A DNA stretch of 7,214 nucleotides from assembly GCA_004322325.1 (NCBI GenBank), contig SCTP01000101.1, forward strand, positions 1 through 7,214, written 5' to 3'. Source of the DNA: Gammaproteobacteria bacterium. GTDB lineage: Bacteria; Pseudomonadota; Gammaproteobacteria; DSM-16500. Position 1 is the first letter of the stretch. Every line of letters begins with the position of its first letter. The notes below the pieces were generated by a model. That model ran no database searches. It worked only from the letters and a program-made list of their open reading frames with translations, and was not told the origin of the DNA. Shown in pieces: positions 1 to 6,096 of this stretch. The translations under genes and the position numbers were made by a program.

Positions 1-69
1 TAATGCAATGAGGATCATGAGCCCAATGAGGATGGAGTGATAAGAATTGCGATAAAAAGCATTGGCCAT
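1..69 (-). CDS. icmL: DotI/IcmL, Dot/Icm inner-membrane protein, 5' part only
   Basis: Only the first 23 codons lie in the window. They start at ATG 69-67 and stay open to the edge, so this is a partial gene whose C-terminus is missing. The visible peptide has an FYRNSYHSIL motif followed by the start of a hydrophobic segment (IGLMILIAL), as expected for the N-terminal membrane anchor of DotI. In the family, DotI is an inner-membrane protein of about 210 residues with a periplasmic domain and forms a complex with DotJ. The same FYR-x3-H-x2-L pattern occurs in the preceding gene, which fits the known relation of DotJ to the N-terminus of DotI. It begins 15 bases after the dotJ stop, with AAAGG shortly upstream. 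The identification rests mainly on gene order (icmP-O-N-M-L) plus this short motif. Confidence 0.75.
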   Translation of the reverse strand, partial: MANAFYRNSYHSILIGLMILIAL

Positions 70-84
70 AGACCTTTCACCTGT

Positions 85-294
85 TTATTGAGCTGGCGGC
101 ATCGCCAAAATCCGTCCTTCCGTGGTATTCGCATAATATTCTGGTGCCGGATGGTTTAATACCAGGTAAATCACCGCGGCGATTAATAAGAACATAAGAA
201 AAAAAGAGACCATTAACCAGCGTAATAAGCGATGAAATTGAATACGATAAAAGTCACTTTGTAATCGAGCGATATCTTGCCGTGGAGCGATCAT
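85..294 (-). CDS. icmM: DotJ/IcmM, short inner-membrane T4BSS protein
   Basis: A 69-residue protein with a cytosolic N-terminus, one membrane segment at about residues 23-46, and a short periplasmic tail with the motif PAPEYYANTTEGRI. The stretch before the membrane segment, FYRIQFHRLL, parallels the FYRNSYHSIL start of the next gene, dotI. DotJ is known to resemble a DotI truncated after its membrane anchor and to join DotI in the inner-membrane part of the Dot/Icm machine. Legionella pneumophila DotJ is longer (about 94 residues by recollection), so this is a compact version. The start ATG 294-292 has GGAG 8 bases upstream, 13 bases after the icmN stop. Position between icmN and icmL supports the call. 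It could alternatively be counted as a truncated second icmL-like gene. Confidence 0.78.
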   Translation of the reverse strand: MIAPRQDIARLQSDFYRIQFHRLLRWLMVSFFLMFLLIAAVIYLVLNHPAPEYYANTTEGRILAMPPAQ

Positions 295-307
295 GACCTA
301 TACTCCG

Positions 308-1024
308 TCACACATATAATTTCTCTAAAGTAATTTCGATACGATAATTATCACTATCCCAATTAGACGTATCCGCTGTTACAAAATGGGTACTGCCTGC
401 ACCTTCTGCATATAAAACACGAGCATCCACGCCGCTCGCGAGCAAGGCTTTTGCGATACAATCCGCTTCGTCTTTGGATAAGGCGGTATTCACTTCTTCG
501 TTACTGCCGCTACCCGTGTACACGGCGACTTTCACCAACATCTTCGTGTACTGATTGATGTATTGAGCAATCATATCAAAAGTAGAATACGATTGTGGTT
601 TGATAGAAGCCGTCATGGGGTCAAAAATACGTGCTGAGGGAATAACGATGAGGATTTGATCACCGAGCATGACGACATTCACACCCCGGTTTTCCAATCG
701 ATCTCGCAAGGTGGTATTCGCATCAATATAACTGCCATAAGCCGCTCCCGCGATGATCCCTGCCGCTGCACCGGGAATCACACCAATGCTACCCGTGTAC
801 AACGCACCCACTGTCGCACCTGCCGCGCCGCCTAAGAGGGCACCTTTGGTGGTTTGCGTCGAATTTTGATACGCATCGGCAATATCATGTTCACCCAGCT
901 GATCACCCAGATTTTTAGCATTTTGCACCCCCATATCCACATTGGAAGAGGCTTCGCGCGAAACATTGGAGGATGCGCAGGCAGAAAGAAACAGGTAAGC
1001 AATCAATAATAGCAACATTCGCAC
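308..1024 (-). CDS. icmN: DotK/IcmN, OmpA-like outer-membrane lipoprotein of the Dot/Icm system
   Basis: A 238-residue lipoprotein. The signal peptide ends in the lipobox LSAC, giving Cys16 as the acylated residue; Ala17 at +2 favours the outer membrane. Residues 61-97 are a glycine-zipper-like stretch rich in GxxxG/AxxxG. Residues about 112-236 form an OmpA-like domain (ARIFDPMTASIKP, then NTALSKDEADCIAKAL in place of the usual NxxLSxxRAxxVxxxL). Aligned without gaps to the OmpA motif, the usual diaminopimelate-contacting Asp and Arg are Gly171 and Glu186, so ordinary peptidoglycan binding is doubtful. DotK is a peripheral lipoprotein of the Dot/Icm outer-membrane complex. The start is GTG at 1024-1022, sharing one base with the dotL TAG stop (TAGTG), with GAGGG 9 bases upstream; an ATG two codons later is possible. 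The domain is clear, and the name rests on synteny. Confidence 0.85.
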   Translation of the reverse strand: MRMLLLLIAYLFLSACASSNVSREASSNVDMGVQNAKNLGDQLGEHDIADAYQNSTQTTKGALLGGAAGATVGALYTGSIGVIPGAAAGIIAGAAYGSYIDANTTLRDRLENRGVNVVMLGDQILIVIPSARIFDPMTASIKPQSYSTFDMIAQYINQYTKMLVKVAVYTGSGSNEEVNTALSKDEADCIAKALLASGVDARVLYAEGAGSTHFVTADTSNWDSDNYRIEITLEKLYV

Positions 1025-3384
1025 TATGAGGAGCCCTCTTCCTGAGCCTTGTTCTTAAGAGAGGTTACATAATCACATACCTCATTGGCAAGCGTGATGA
1101 CTTCCTCGGTGGGTAAAAAGATGCCTTCGGTGGCAGGTGGGTAATCGGTGGCCAGCGCCATGTCTTTGATAATTTCACTTGTCATCGGCCCGGCTTGAGA
1201 AGCAGATCGACCCATCAGTCTTTCGAGTAACTCAATTTTATCTTTGGCAATCGACTTATTAATTAAAGGCGCACTGAATTTACTAAACTGAGCTGCTCCT
1301 ACCAATACTTTCACGGGCTCAGGCAGCGATACTTTGCTGAAAATATTTATTCGCCCGTCATTCCATTCTTCTTCCTCTTCTTCCACTTCCTCTTCACTCA
1401 CCGCTTGGTGACGGTTATGGAAGGCGAGCAAGGCAGCCAATGCGCGCTCAATGGGGTTGTTTTCAGGCTGAGCAGTGAGAGAATCGGAAACGATTTGAAT
1501 TTCTTCCCCTTCCTCTGGGATGGTAAGGGCAACCTCGCCACTCAATAATACGTCATCAAGACGTTCGAGGCGTTCTTCTAAATCAATTAAGGCTCTCCCT
1601 AGTGGCGGCTCCACTTTCAAAAATTGATTCAAGCGCATTTTCTCAACCGCCGTGGGGTTAGCAAAAAACATGCGAGCTCGAATAATACGTGATTTAAAAA
1701 AGATATGCGCTTCCCCTTCGCGTTGATCTTTTAAGTCTTGCAAATCAATACGCTGACGTTTTTCAGACGAAGCGCTGCGGCTATCCATGTAATTATCTAA
1801 CAAGCTCCCCGCGTTGGTTTGGAATGAATCTACTTTGGTGACATACGATTCACCTGCGGTTTTTTGGAAGAAGTCCCACGTTTCCAAGGGGTCTTCTAGT
1901 TTCATACAAATTTTGATGTTGGTATTTGCACCGATGGAGAGCGCTTCTTCTTTTGATGCTTTTTGGAAAGCAGGTAAGTCTTGTCCAGCAAAAATAACCG
2001 AGAAGCCGAGCGAACGTGCTTGTGCTGGCACGACGGCAAATCCTTTTACGGCGTAATAACCGTATTCGTCTAAAATGCACATGTAAGGCGTAAGAGCGTA
2101 AGTTGGTTTACGTGTGATGACTTCGCGGTATGTTCCTTCTACTGATTCGCCTAAACCCGCTGCCATCATGGCTTTTAATGAAGCAATAATGACTTTACCT
2201 AAGATACTTAATTCATCCGGCGATTTTTCCAAGGCTGGCAATAATACCACTAGCACACGACGGTTTAAGACGACATCTTTTAAATCCACTTCTGCCAGGT
2301 TACTGCGAATGATGTAACCATACGTATCAGCTAACGAGCCGAATACACGGGTTAATTGCATGGTGATAAAGCCATGTTGTTCTAACACAGTTGAACCTTG
2401 TTTACCTTTCTTTGAAGGATCATAACCGGGTAAAGTTTTAAGATAATTTCTGACGGGGTCTAAAACAATTTCAGGTGTATCCGCCAAACTCACCGGTTCT
2501 TGATTGTCACGTGGAAACATTTTATCGACACCAATCGCTTCAAGGCGGGCAAGGTCGAAATAATTACGAATGGCATTTGCGTCCAATAAAATTTTACCTT
2601 TGTCGCGCATGTACACCAGCACTTTCATGATGGCTTGCACGAAGACAATGGCACGGCCTTTCCACATATCGCCATCTGCACTTTGGGCACCGGAATCCAT
2701 CAAGCTGACGACTAATTCGGACAACATACTGGATGAACCGTTACAAAAAGGGTTCATGGTATTGGATAAACGTTTCTCTTGCGCGCCGATGATATCTTTG
2801 GCACCCGTCATGAAGTTAATCAGCAGTAAATCATCTTCACGACCCATGCTGCGACACATGGAAAAGACTTTGGCAAAGAGAGAGGTATCGCCTTTCCCAT
2901 CGACATAAAGAAAACCGCTGCCTTGAACGAGCGCATTAAACGACAACGATACCAACGCTTCGGTTTTACCACTACCGGTTGAACCGAAAATTAACACGTG
3001 TGTACGCATGTCTTCATTATTAAACCAGAGCTCATCGCTATTAGAGCGGCGATTACCAAAGAAACTAATACCGCGCGCTTTTCTTGGCTTATCTGATCCT
3101 GGCAACGGGTCGTTGTAGTCGTAAGCTTGCGAGCGTTGCGGCATGCGGAAGGGTAATTTGGTTTTTCGTGTATAAGCGTACACGAAAACAAAAAAGCCAA
3201 TGACCGTAATCAACTCCGTCACAGCAGGAAAGAAAAAGGCAGACATCGCAAAGCCAAACATTAAACACGCGCTGTTGACCGGGTCTTTGAAAAAATCAAC
3301 AATCTTCATCTCCAGCGTGCGCGTATCGCGCAGCAAGAGCTGGGGCTGAAGTTCATGTTGTTCTTCTAAACCACGTAGTCTCAT
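1024..3384 (-). CDS. icmO: DotL/IcmO, type IV coupling protein ATPase
   Basis: A 786-residue inner-membrane ATPase that receives effectors and feeds them to the Dot/Icm channel; the Legionella homologue is of almost equal length. After a basic N-terminal tail come two membrane segments (about 37-53 and 55-72). The VirD4/TraG-type motor follows, with Walker A GSTGSGKT at 134-141, Walker B CILDEYG at 436-442 and an AGQDLPAFQ motif at 466-474. The C-terminal extension from about residue 590 is typical of DotL rather than plasmid coupling proteins, and in Legionella it carries binding sites for DotN, IcmS-IcmW and LvgA. It contains a run of glutamates (664-673, ten acidic residues broken by one Val). 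The start ATG 3384-3382 has AGGTG 8 bases upstream, and the gene begins 13 bases after dotM. The stop overlaps the icmN start. No frameshift or missing motif seen. Confidence 0.96.
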   Translation of the reverse strand: MRLRGLEEQHELQPQLLLRDTRTLEMKIVDFFKDPVNSACLMFGFAMSAFFFPAVTELITVIGFFVFVYAYTRKTKLPFRMPQRSQAYDYNDPLPGSDKPRKARGISFFGNRRSNSDELWFNNEDMRTHVLIFGSTGSGKTEALVSLSFNALVQGSGFLYVDGKGDTSLFAKVFSMCRSMGREDDLLLINFMTGAKDIIGAQEKRLSNTMNPFCNGSSSMLSELVVSLMDSGAQSADGDMWKGRAIVFVQAIMKVLVYMRDKGKILLDANAIRNYFDLARLEAIGVDKMFPRDNQEPVSLADTPEIVLDPVRNYLKTLPGYDPSKKGKQGSTVLEQHGFITMQLTRVFGSLADTYGYIIRSNLAEVDLKDVVLNRRVLVVLLPALEKSPDELSILGKVIIASLKAMMAAGLGESVEGTYREVITRKPTYALTPYMCILDEYGYYAVKGFAVVPAQARSLGFSVIFAGQDLPAFQKASKEEALSIGANTNIKICMKLEDPLETWDFFQKTAGESYVTKVDSFQTNAGSLLDNYMDSRSASSEKRQRIDLQDLKDQREGEAHIFFKSRIIRARMFFANPTAVEKMRLNQFLKVEPPLGRALIDLEERLERLDDVLLSGEVALTIPEEGEEIQIVSDSLTAQPENNPIERALAALLAFHNRHQAVSEEEVEEEEEEWNDGRINIFSKVSLPEPVKVLVGAAQFSKFSAPLINKSIAKDKIELLERLMGRSASQAGPMTSEIIKDMALATDYPPATEGIFLPTEEVITLANEVCDYVTSLKNKAQEEGSS

Positions 3385-3397
3385 GTTTCATTCACCT

Positions 3398-4522
3398 CTA
3401 GGTATCATCTGGTCGATAAACCACTTCTTTCAAGGCAATTTCTAATGCTTTAGTTGCTTCTTCTACCACGGGCACCAACAATTTTCGTCCCGCTTCTTTC
3501 TCGGCTAACCAATGGGCAAAAATACCGCTTACTTCGGCAAACGGGGTTTGTCTTCCCACCGTGTTTAAGGTATACCAAAGCCGTCGATCGAGTGGTTTCA
3601 GCCATAAGAAATCAGCTGAAGCCTGCACACCATCCGCACGCGCCGCTTCCAACATGGCCGCCATGACGGTCAAGACATACGCATGGGAATGAATTATCTG
3701 TTGCACGAGTTTGGTTTTCTCATGTTTTTTGATGAGCTCATTGGCGCCAGAGATATTAAGCTTGGTCGCCGCCGAGACATTTAAAGTGTAAAGAAGCTCA
3801 GCCGCGGCTGACGTATCAGCATTAATACGCGCTGCAAAAACAGCAAACAAGGCTCTCGTATGCGGCGGCAACTTATCAATACCTCGCCACAAAGGACCCA
3901 ATTGTAACGCAAAAAGTTTATTGGCTTCCCCACGCTTAAGAACGACTTCTACACGATCCCATTCTTTTCGCGACATTCCTTCCCGACGTTGAGGACGAAC
4001 TTCTTCCAAGAGTTTATATCGTTTACAAAATTGGATCGGTGTCATGGCCATCGCCCATGGGCCTGAATCGATATCAGTTTTCTCTAAATTAAGATTTAAG
4101 ACAGGCGAAATTTGCGGCCAATTGTCTTTTTCCAATTTAGCTAAATCGCGCATGTTATACGTACGCTTGAATGAGCGGGTACTATTACCAAAATAAACTA
4201 CCACCGCTAATGCAATTAAAAAAATCATAAAAGGGTAGCGCACCCATTCGCCTGCTACCGCGCCTAATGAAACCAACTCGTTAAAAGTCACTTTTTGCGG
4301 ATCTGCCATGGCAGAAAGAATACTGGATTGGACGGAAGCAAAATAAAATTCGTTAAAAAGACTTAAAAATTTAATTTCGAATAATTTAATGGTGAGATAA
4401 CCGACCACAATTTGTCTTTTCAACGTCACCCAAATGACACCCAGCGCCACAAAAAGCGCTGCGATGCCCCATAACATGCCGGAGGAACTATCTTGATTAC
4501 CTTGTGGTGGTGCTGGAGGCAT
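3398..4522 (-). CDS. icmP: DotM/IcmP, coupling-complex membrane protein
   Basis: A 374-residue protein, close to the length known for Legionella DotM. It has a Pro/Gln-rich N-terminus, a membrane segment at about 16-34, a second at about 95-111, and a long cytosolic domain from about 115 to the end. DotM partners DotL in the type IV coupling complex, and its cytosolic domain binds glutamate-rich export signals of effectors through basic patches. Here clusters of Arg/Lys occur at 177-190 (RPQRREGMSRKEWDR) and 196-197; whether they match the Legionella patch residues was not aligned. Residues such as LWRGIDKLPPHTRALFAVFAAR (211-232) and the C-terminal ADFLWLKPLDRRLWYTLN (303-320) look like the conserved core. 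The start ATG 4522-4520 has GAGGT 8 bases upstream. It directly precedes dotL (13 bases), as in other Legionellales, but follows dksA rather than icmQ. Confidence 0.93.
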   Translation of the reverse strand: MPPAPPQGNQDSSSGMLWGIAALFVALGVIWVTLKRQIVVGYLTIKLFEIKFLSLFNEFYFASVQSSILSAMADPQKVTFNELVSLGAVAGEWVRYPFMIFLIALAVVVYFGNSTRSFKRTYNMRDLAKLEKDNWPQISPVLNLNLEKTDIDSGPWAMAMTPIQFCKRYKLLEEVRPQRREGMSRKEWDRVEVVLKRGEANKLFALQLGPLWRGIDKLPPHTRALFAVFAARINADTSAAAELLYTLNVSAATKLNISGANELIKKHEKTKLVQQIIHSHAYVLTVMAAMLEAARADGVQASADFLWLKPLDRRLWYTLNTVGRQTPFAEVSGIFAHWLAEKEAGRKLLVPVVEEATKALEIALKEVVYRPDDT

Positions 4523-4525
4523 TCT

Positions 4526-4541
4526 GTTTTACCTCGAAAAC
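4526..4541 (-). promoter_or_regulatory. icmP ribosome-binding site inside a small A-U inverted repeat
   Basis: On the minus strand GTTTT-CGAGGT-AAAAC forms a five-pair inverted repeat whose six-base loop carries the GAGGT Shine-Dalgarno sequence of icmP, 8 bases before its ATG. The stem is weak (one G-C, four A-U pairs), so a regulatory role is only a possibility. Confidence 0.25.
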
Positions 4542-4553
4542 TAGGCATCTTCC

Positions 4554-4584
4554 ACAGGGGGAGGATTAATACTCCTCCTCCTGT
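4554..4584 (-). other. Strong stem-loop over the dksA stop codon, between dksA and icmP
   Basis: Read on the minus strand, ACAGGAGGAGGA (4584-4573) and TCCTCCCCCTGT (4565-4554) pair in 11 of 12 positions (one A-C mismatch) around the 7-base loop GTATTAA, which contains most of the last sense codon and the dksA stop. The stem is GC-rich. It is not followed by a U-run on this strand (TGGAAGATGCC follows), so it is not a standard intrinsic terminator for dksA. It could act as an attenuator, a processing or stability element, or simply reflect the GAG-repeat codons for EEE. On the plus strand a T-rich stretch (4585-4602) does follow the same stem, but no plus-strand gene that would use it was found. 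Confidence 0.55.
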
Positions 4585-5027
4585 TTCTGTTGCTTTTCTT
4601 TTATCTCATCCAATGTTTTACAGTCAATACAAAGTGTTGCGGTTGGTCTCGCTTCCAGGCGGCGTAAACCGATTTCGACCCCGCATACTTCACAGTAACC
4701 GTAATCTTTTTCCCGGATCAATTCTAATGATTCTTCTATCTTTTTTAAGAGCTTCCTTTCTCTATCCCGGGTACGCAGCTCTAAGCGGAAGTCTTCTTCC
4801 TGACTGGCCCGATCATTTGGGTCCGGATAATTAATTGCTTCCTCTTTCATGTGAGTCACAATTTTATCACCACCTTCCAACAGGCGTTGCCGTAGAGCCA
4901 TCAAAATATCTCTAAAATGATCTAACATCTTGGCGCTCATGTACTCTTCCGTCTTCTTTTGCTTATAAGGCGCAATACCCAAGACGTCTAAGCTGGGCTC
5001 TAAAATGTCTCTTTCTTTCGTTGCCAT
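4566..5027 (-). CDS. dksA: DksA, RNA polymerase-binding transcription factor
   Basis: A 153-residue DksA, close to the 151 residues of the E. coli protein. DksA inserts a coiled coil into the RNA polymerase secondary channel and works with ppGpp in the stringent response. Visible marks are the N-terminal PYxxKxxEEYM segment (20-30), the coiled-coil tip DPNDRA (69-74, with Asp69, Asp72 and Ala74 matching E. coli D71, D74 and A76), the helix RLELRTRDRERKLLKKIEE, and a four-Cys zinc finger (CEVC at 112-115, CIDC at 133-136). All key residues are present, so it should be active. The C-terminus ends in KQQKQEEEY, whose GAG codons form half of a strong stem-loop. The start ATG 5027-5025 has AGGAG 8 bases upstream. 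It is 60 bases after prmC and 43 bases before icmP on the same strand, so it may be cotranscribed with the secretion genes. Confidence 0.97.
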   Translation of the reverse strand: MATKERDILEPSLDVLGIAPYKQKKTEEYMSAKMLDHFRDILMALRQRLLEGGDKIVTHMKEEAINYPDPNDRASQEEDFRLELRTRDRERKLLKKIEESLELIREKDYGYCEVCGVEIGLRRLEARPTATLCIDCKTLDEIKEKQQKQEEEY

Positions 5028-5052
5028 ATTGTCATCTCCTACCCTGAGATTA

Positions 5053-5082
5053 ATTGTAGTCCAAGTTTAACAATGAAGCCAA
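5053..5082 (-). promoter_or_regulatory. Possible dksA promoter
   Basis: In the 60-base gap after prmC, on the minus strand, TTGGCT (5082-5077) and TACAAT (5058-5053, five of six consensus bases) are separated by 18 bases. The start point would fall near 5046, about 20 bases before the dksA ATG and just upstream of its AGGAG. The -35 is weak. No intrinsic terminator for prmC was seen in the same gap, so readthrough from prmC is also possible. Confidence 0.4.
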
Positions 5083-5087
5083 AAAAA

Positions 5088-5936
5088 TTAACCAAAATAC
5101 CCCACTGTCACCCTTTCCTGACCAGATAAATCGCGAATGGTCTGAATCGACACATATCCTGCTGCAGCGACTATTTCCCGTACAGCGGCGCCTTGTAAGA
5201 ATCCATGCTCTATAAAAAGAGCGCCGCCTGGTTTTAAATAGCCTGCTGCTGCTTGGCTAATTTCGCGAATCGCCTCTAGTCCATCCTTCCCTGACACTAA
5301 TGCCTGATATGGCTCAAATGCCAATCCATCAGCATATTGCGCCCATTCAGTTTCTGCAATATAGGGAGGGTTACTAATTATGGCGTCGAAATCTGTTTCA
5401 GGGAGGGCAGTACACCAGTTGCCGTGATGAAAAGAAATATGGTGAAACCCTAATTGCTCTGCGTTTTTCTGCGCAATTTGCAGGGCTTTATCGCTGCAAT
5501 CGACGGCGTGAATTTGCCATTGGGGTCTTTCGTTCGCGAGGGCGAGAGCAATGGCGCCACTGCCAGTGCCGAGGTCGGCGATTTTACGGGGGGTGTCACA
5601 TTCGGGGAAGGTGGTAAGAACTAATTCGACGAGCAGTTCTGTTTCGGGGCGAGGGATTAAGGTGTCGGGGGTGACGATCAGGGGTAAGGACCAGAATTCT
5701 TGGGCGCCGATGATGTAGGCGATGGGCTCTTTGTTGCAGCGGCGCTTTAGGTTTTGCTGGAAGCGGGTGAGCGCGTCATCGGGAATGGATTGTGTGGGCC
5801 AGGTATGCAAGTAGCTGCGAGGTTTATTGAGAGCGTGGGCGAGCAGCAGCTCTGCTTCCAGTGCAGGATTATCGGCAATGGCAGTAAGTTTTTCTTGAGC
5901 TTGAGCGAGGGCTTGCTGAATGATTATTAAAGACAT
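5088..5936 (-). CDS. prmC: PrmC (HemK), release-factor glutamine N5-methyltransferase
   Basis: Methylates the glutamine of the GGQ motif in release factors RF1 and RF2, using S-adenosylmethionine, in the cytosol. Numbered from the chosen start, it shows the N-terminal helical domain, then EFWSLPL and the PRPETELLVE segment (96-104), the AdoMet-binding loop DLGTGSG (121-127), the acidic strand-2 end AVDCSD (144-149), the catalytic NPPY (189-192), and a C-terminal ERVTVG. The open frame extends upstream to an ATG at 6005, but I choose ATG 5936-5934. It gives 282 residues, close to the 277 of E. coli PrmC, and MSLIIIQQALAQA fits the family start. The two earlier ATGs lie in a palindrome and within the -10 box of the predicted promoter. 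AGGA lies 12 bases upstream, a rather long gap. prmC usually follows prfA; here its upstream neighbour is a divergent ATPase gene. Confidence 0.95.
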   Translation of the reverse strand: MSLIIIQQALAQAQEKLTAIADNPALEAELLLAHALNKPRSYLHTWPTQSIPDDALTRFQQNLKRRCNKEPIAYIIGAQEFWSLPLIVTPDTLIPRPETELLVELVLTTFPECDTPRKIADLGTGSGAIALALANERPQWQIHAVDCSDKALQIAQKNAEQLGFHHISFHHGNWCTALPETDFDAIISNPPYIAETEWAQYADGLAFEPYQALVSGKDGLEAIREISQAAAGYLKPGGALFIEHGFLQGAAVREIVAAAGYVSIQTIRDLSGQERVTVGYFG

Positions 5937-5976
5937 TTTAAAAGTTTTTCCTATCGGCTCTTGTTTTGCTGACAGC

Positions 5977-6005
5977 ATTATACCAGGCTGTTGTTGGAGG
6001 TACAA
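5977..6005 (-). promoter_or_regulatory. prmC: prmC promoter with extended -10
   Basis: On the minus strand TGGTATAAT gives a perfect -10 (5982-5977) with the TGn extension; a weak -35, TTGTAC (6005-6000), lies 17 bases upstream. Transcription would begin near 5970, leaving a leader of about 34 bases before the ATG at 5936. The -35 lies inside the left arm of the 40-base palindrome, so a protein bound there would compete with polymerase. This placement excludes the two upstream ATGs as prmC starts. Confidence 0.65.
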
Positions 6006-6033
6006 ATCGACATTTGTCTATTTACACCTCCAA
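5994..6033. repeat. 40-base imperfect palindrome (operator-like, copy 1)
   Basis: Left half 5994-6013 and the reverse complement of right half 6014-6033 match at 16 of 20 positions: outer arms TTGGAGGT/ACCTCCAA are perfect (8 bases), followed by AAAT and GACA blocks matching inward. An inner inverted repeat ACAAAT-CGAC-ATTTGT sits within it. Positions 5995-6016 recur exactly at 6049-6070. It overlaps the -35 elements of both the prmC promoter and the divergent ATPase-gene promoter. Such symmetry suggests a dimeric DNA-binding protein site; a mobile-element end is the alternative. Confidence 0.8.
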
Positions 6034-6049
6034 AAAAGTTCGTTAAAAT
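6021..6049 (+). promoter_or_regulatory. Promoter of the ATPase gene, between the two palindromes
   Basis: TTTACA (6021-6026) and TAAAAT (6044-6049) each match five of six consensus bases and are separated by the optimal 17 bases. The -35 is in the right arm of palindrome 1, and the last base of the -10 is the first base of the second 22-base repeat. Transcription would start near 6056, within copy 2, giving a leader of about 40 bases. Confidence 0.6.
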
Positions 6050-6087
6050 GGAGGTACAAATCGACATTTGCAGATTACCAACTCCAA
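6048..6087. repeat. Second, degenerate palindrome carrying the 22-base direct repeat (copy 2)
   Basis: Positions 6049-6070 are an exact 22-base copy of 5995-6016 (begins TGGAGGTACAAAT, ends CGACATTTG), 54 bases away start to start, about five helical turns. Folded about the same centre as copy 1, the halves match at 12 of 20 positions, chiefly TGGAG at 6049-6053 against CTCCA at 6082-6086. It covers the predicted start point and the leader of the ATPase gene up to its Shine-Dalgarno. Confidence 0.75.
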
Positions 6088-6096
6088 GGTATCCTT

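Noticed and set aside
1814..2908. Open frames on the plus strand opposite dotL (1814-2056, 2114-2317, 2570-2908)
   Set aside because: They lie wholly inside the well-supported dotL frame, have no recognisable domain and read as antisense shadows.
1850..3200. Minus-strand frames inside dotL (1850-2080, 2991-3200)
   Set aside because: Out-of-frame shadows of dotL with no domain; dotL itself shows no frameshift.
3454..3666. Plus-strand open frame opposite dotM
   Set aside because: Overlaps dotM entirely, with no family resemblance or start signal that would support it.
4554..4584. Intrinsic terminator for dksA
   Set aside because: The stem is strong, but no U-run follows on the minus strand, so I record it as a stem-loop and not as a terminator.
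4493..4834. Plus-strand open frame of 113 codons opposite dksA and the icmP start
   Set aside because: Antisense to the zinc-finger part of dksA; composition reflects dksA codons and no domain is seen.
5937..6005. A 23-residue N-terminal extension of PrmC starting at ATG 6005
   Set aside because: The extension has no family resemblance and no Shine-Dalgarno, and it crosses the predicted promoter -10 box and part of the palindrome. The start at 5936 gives the usual family length.
5994..6087. CRISPR array
   Set aside because: Only two exact copies, palindromic over their whole length and containing a promoter between them; no further repeats or cas genes.
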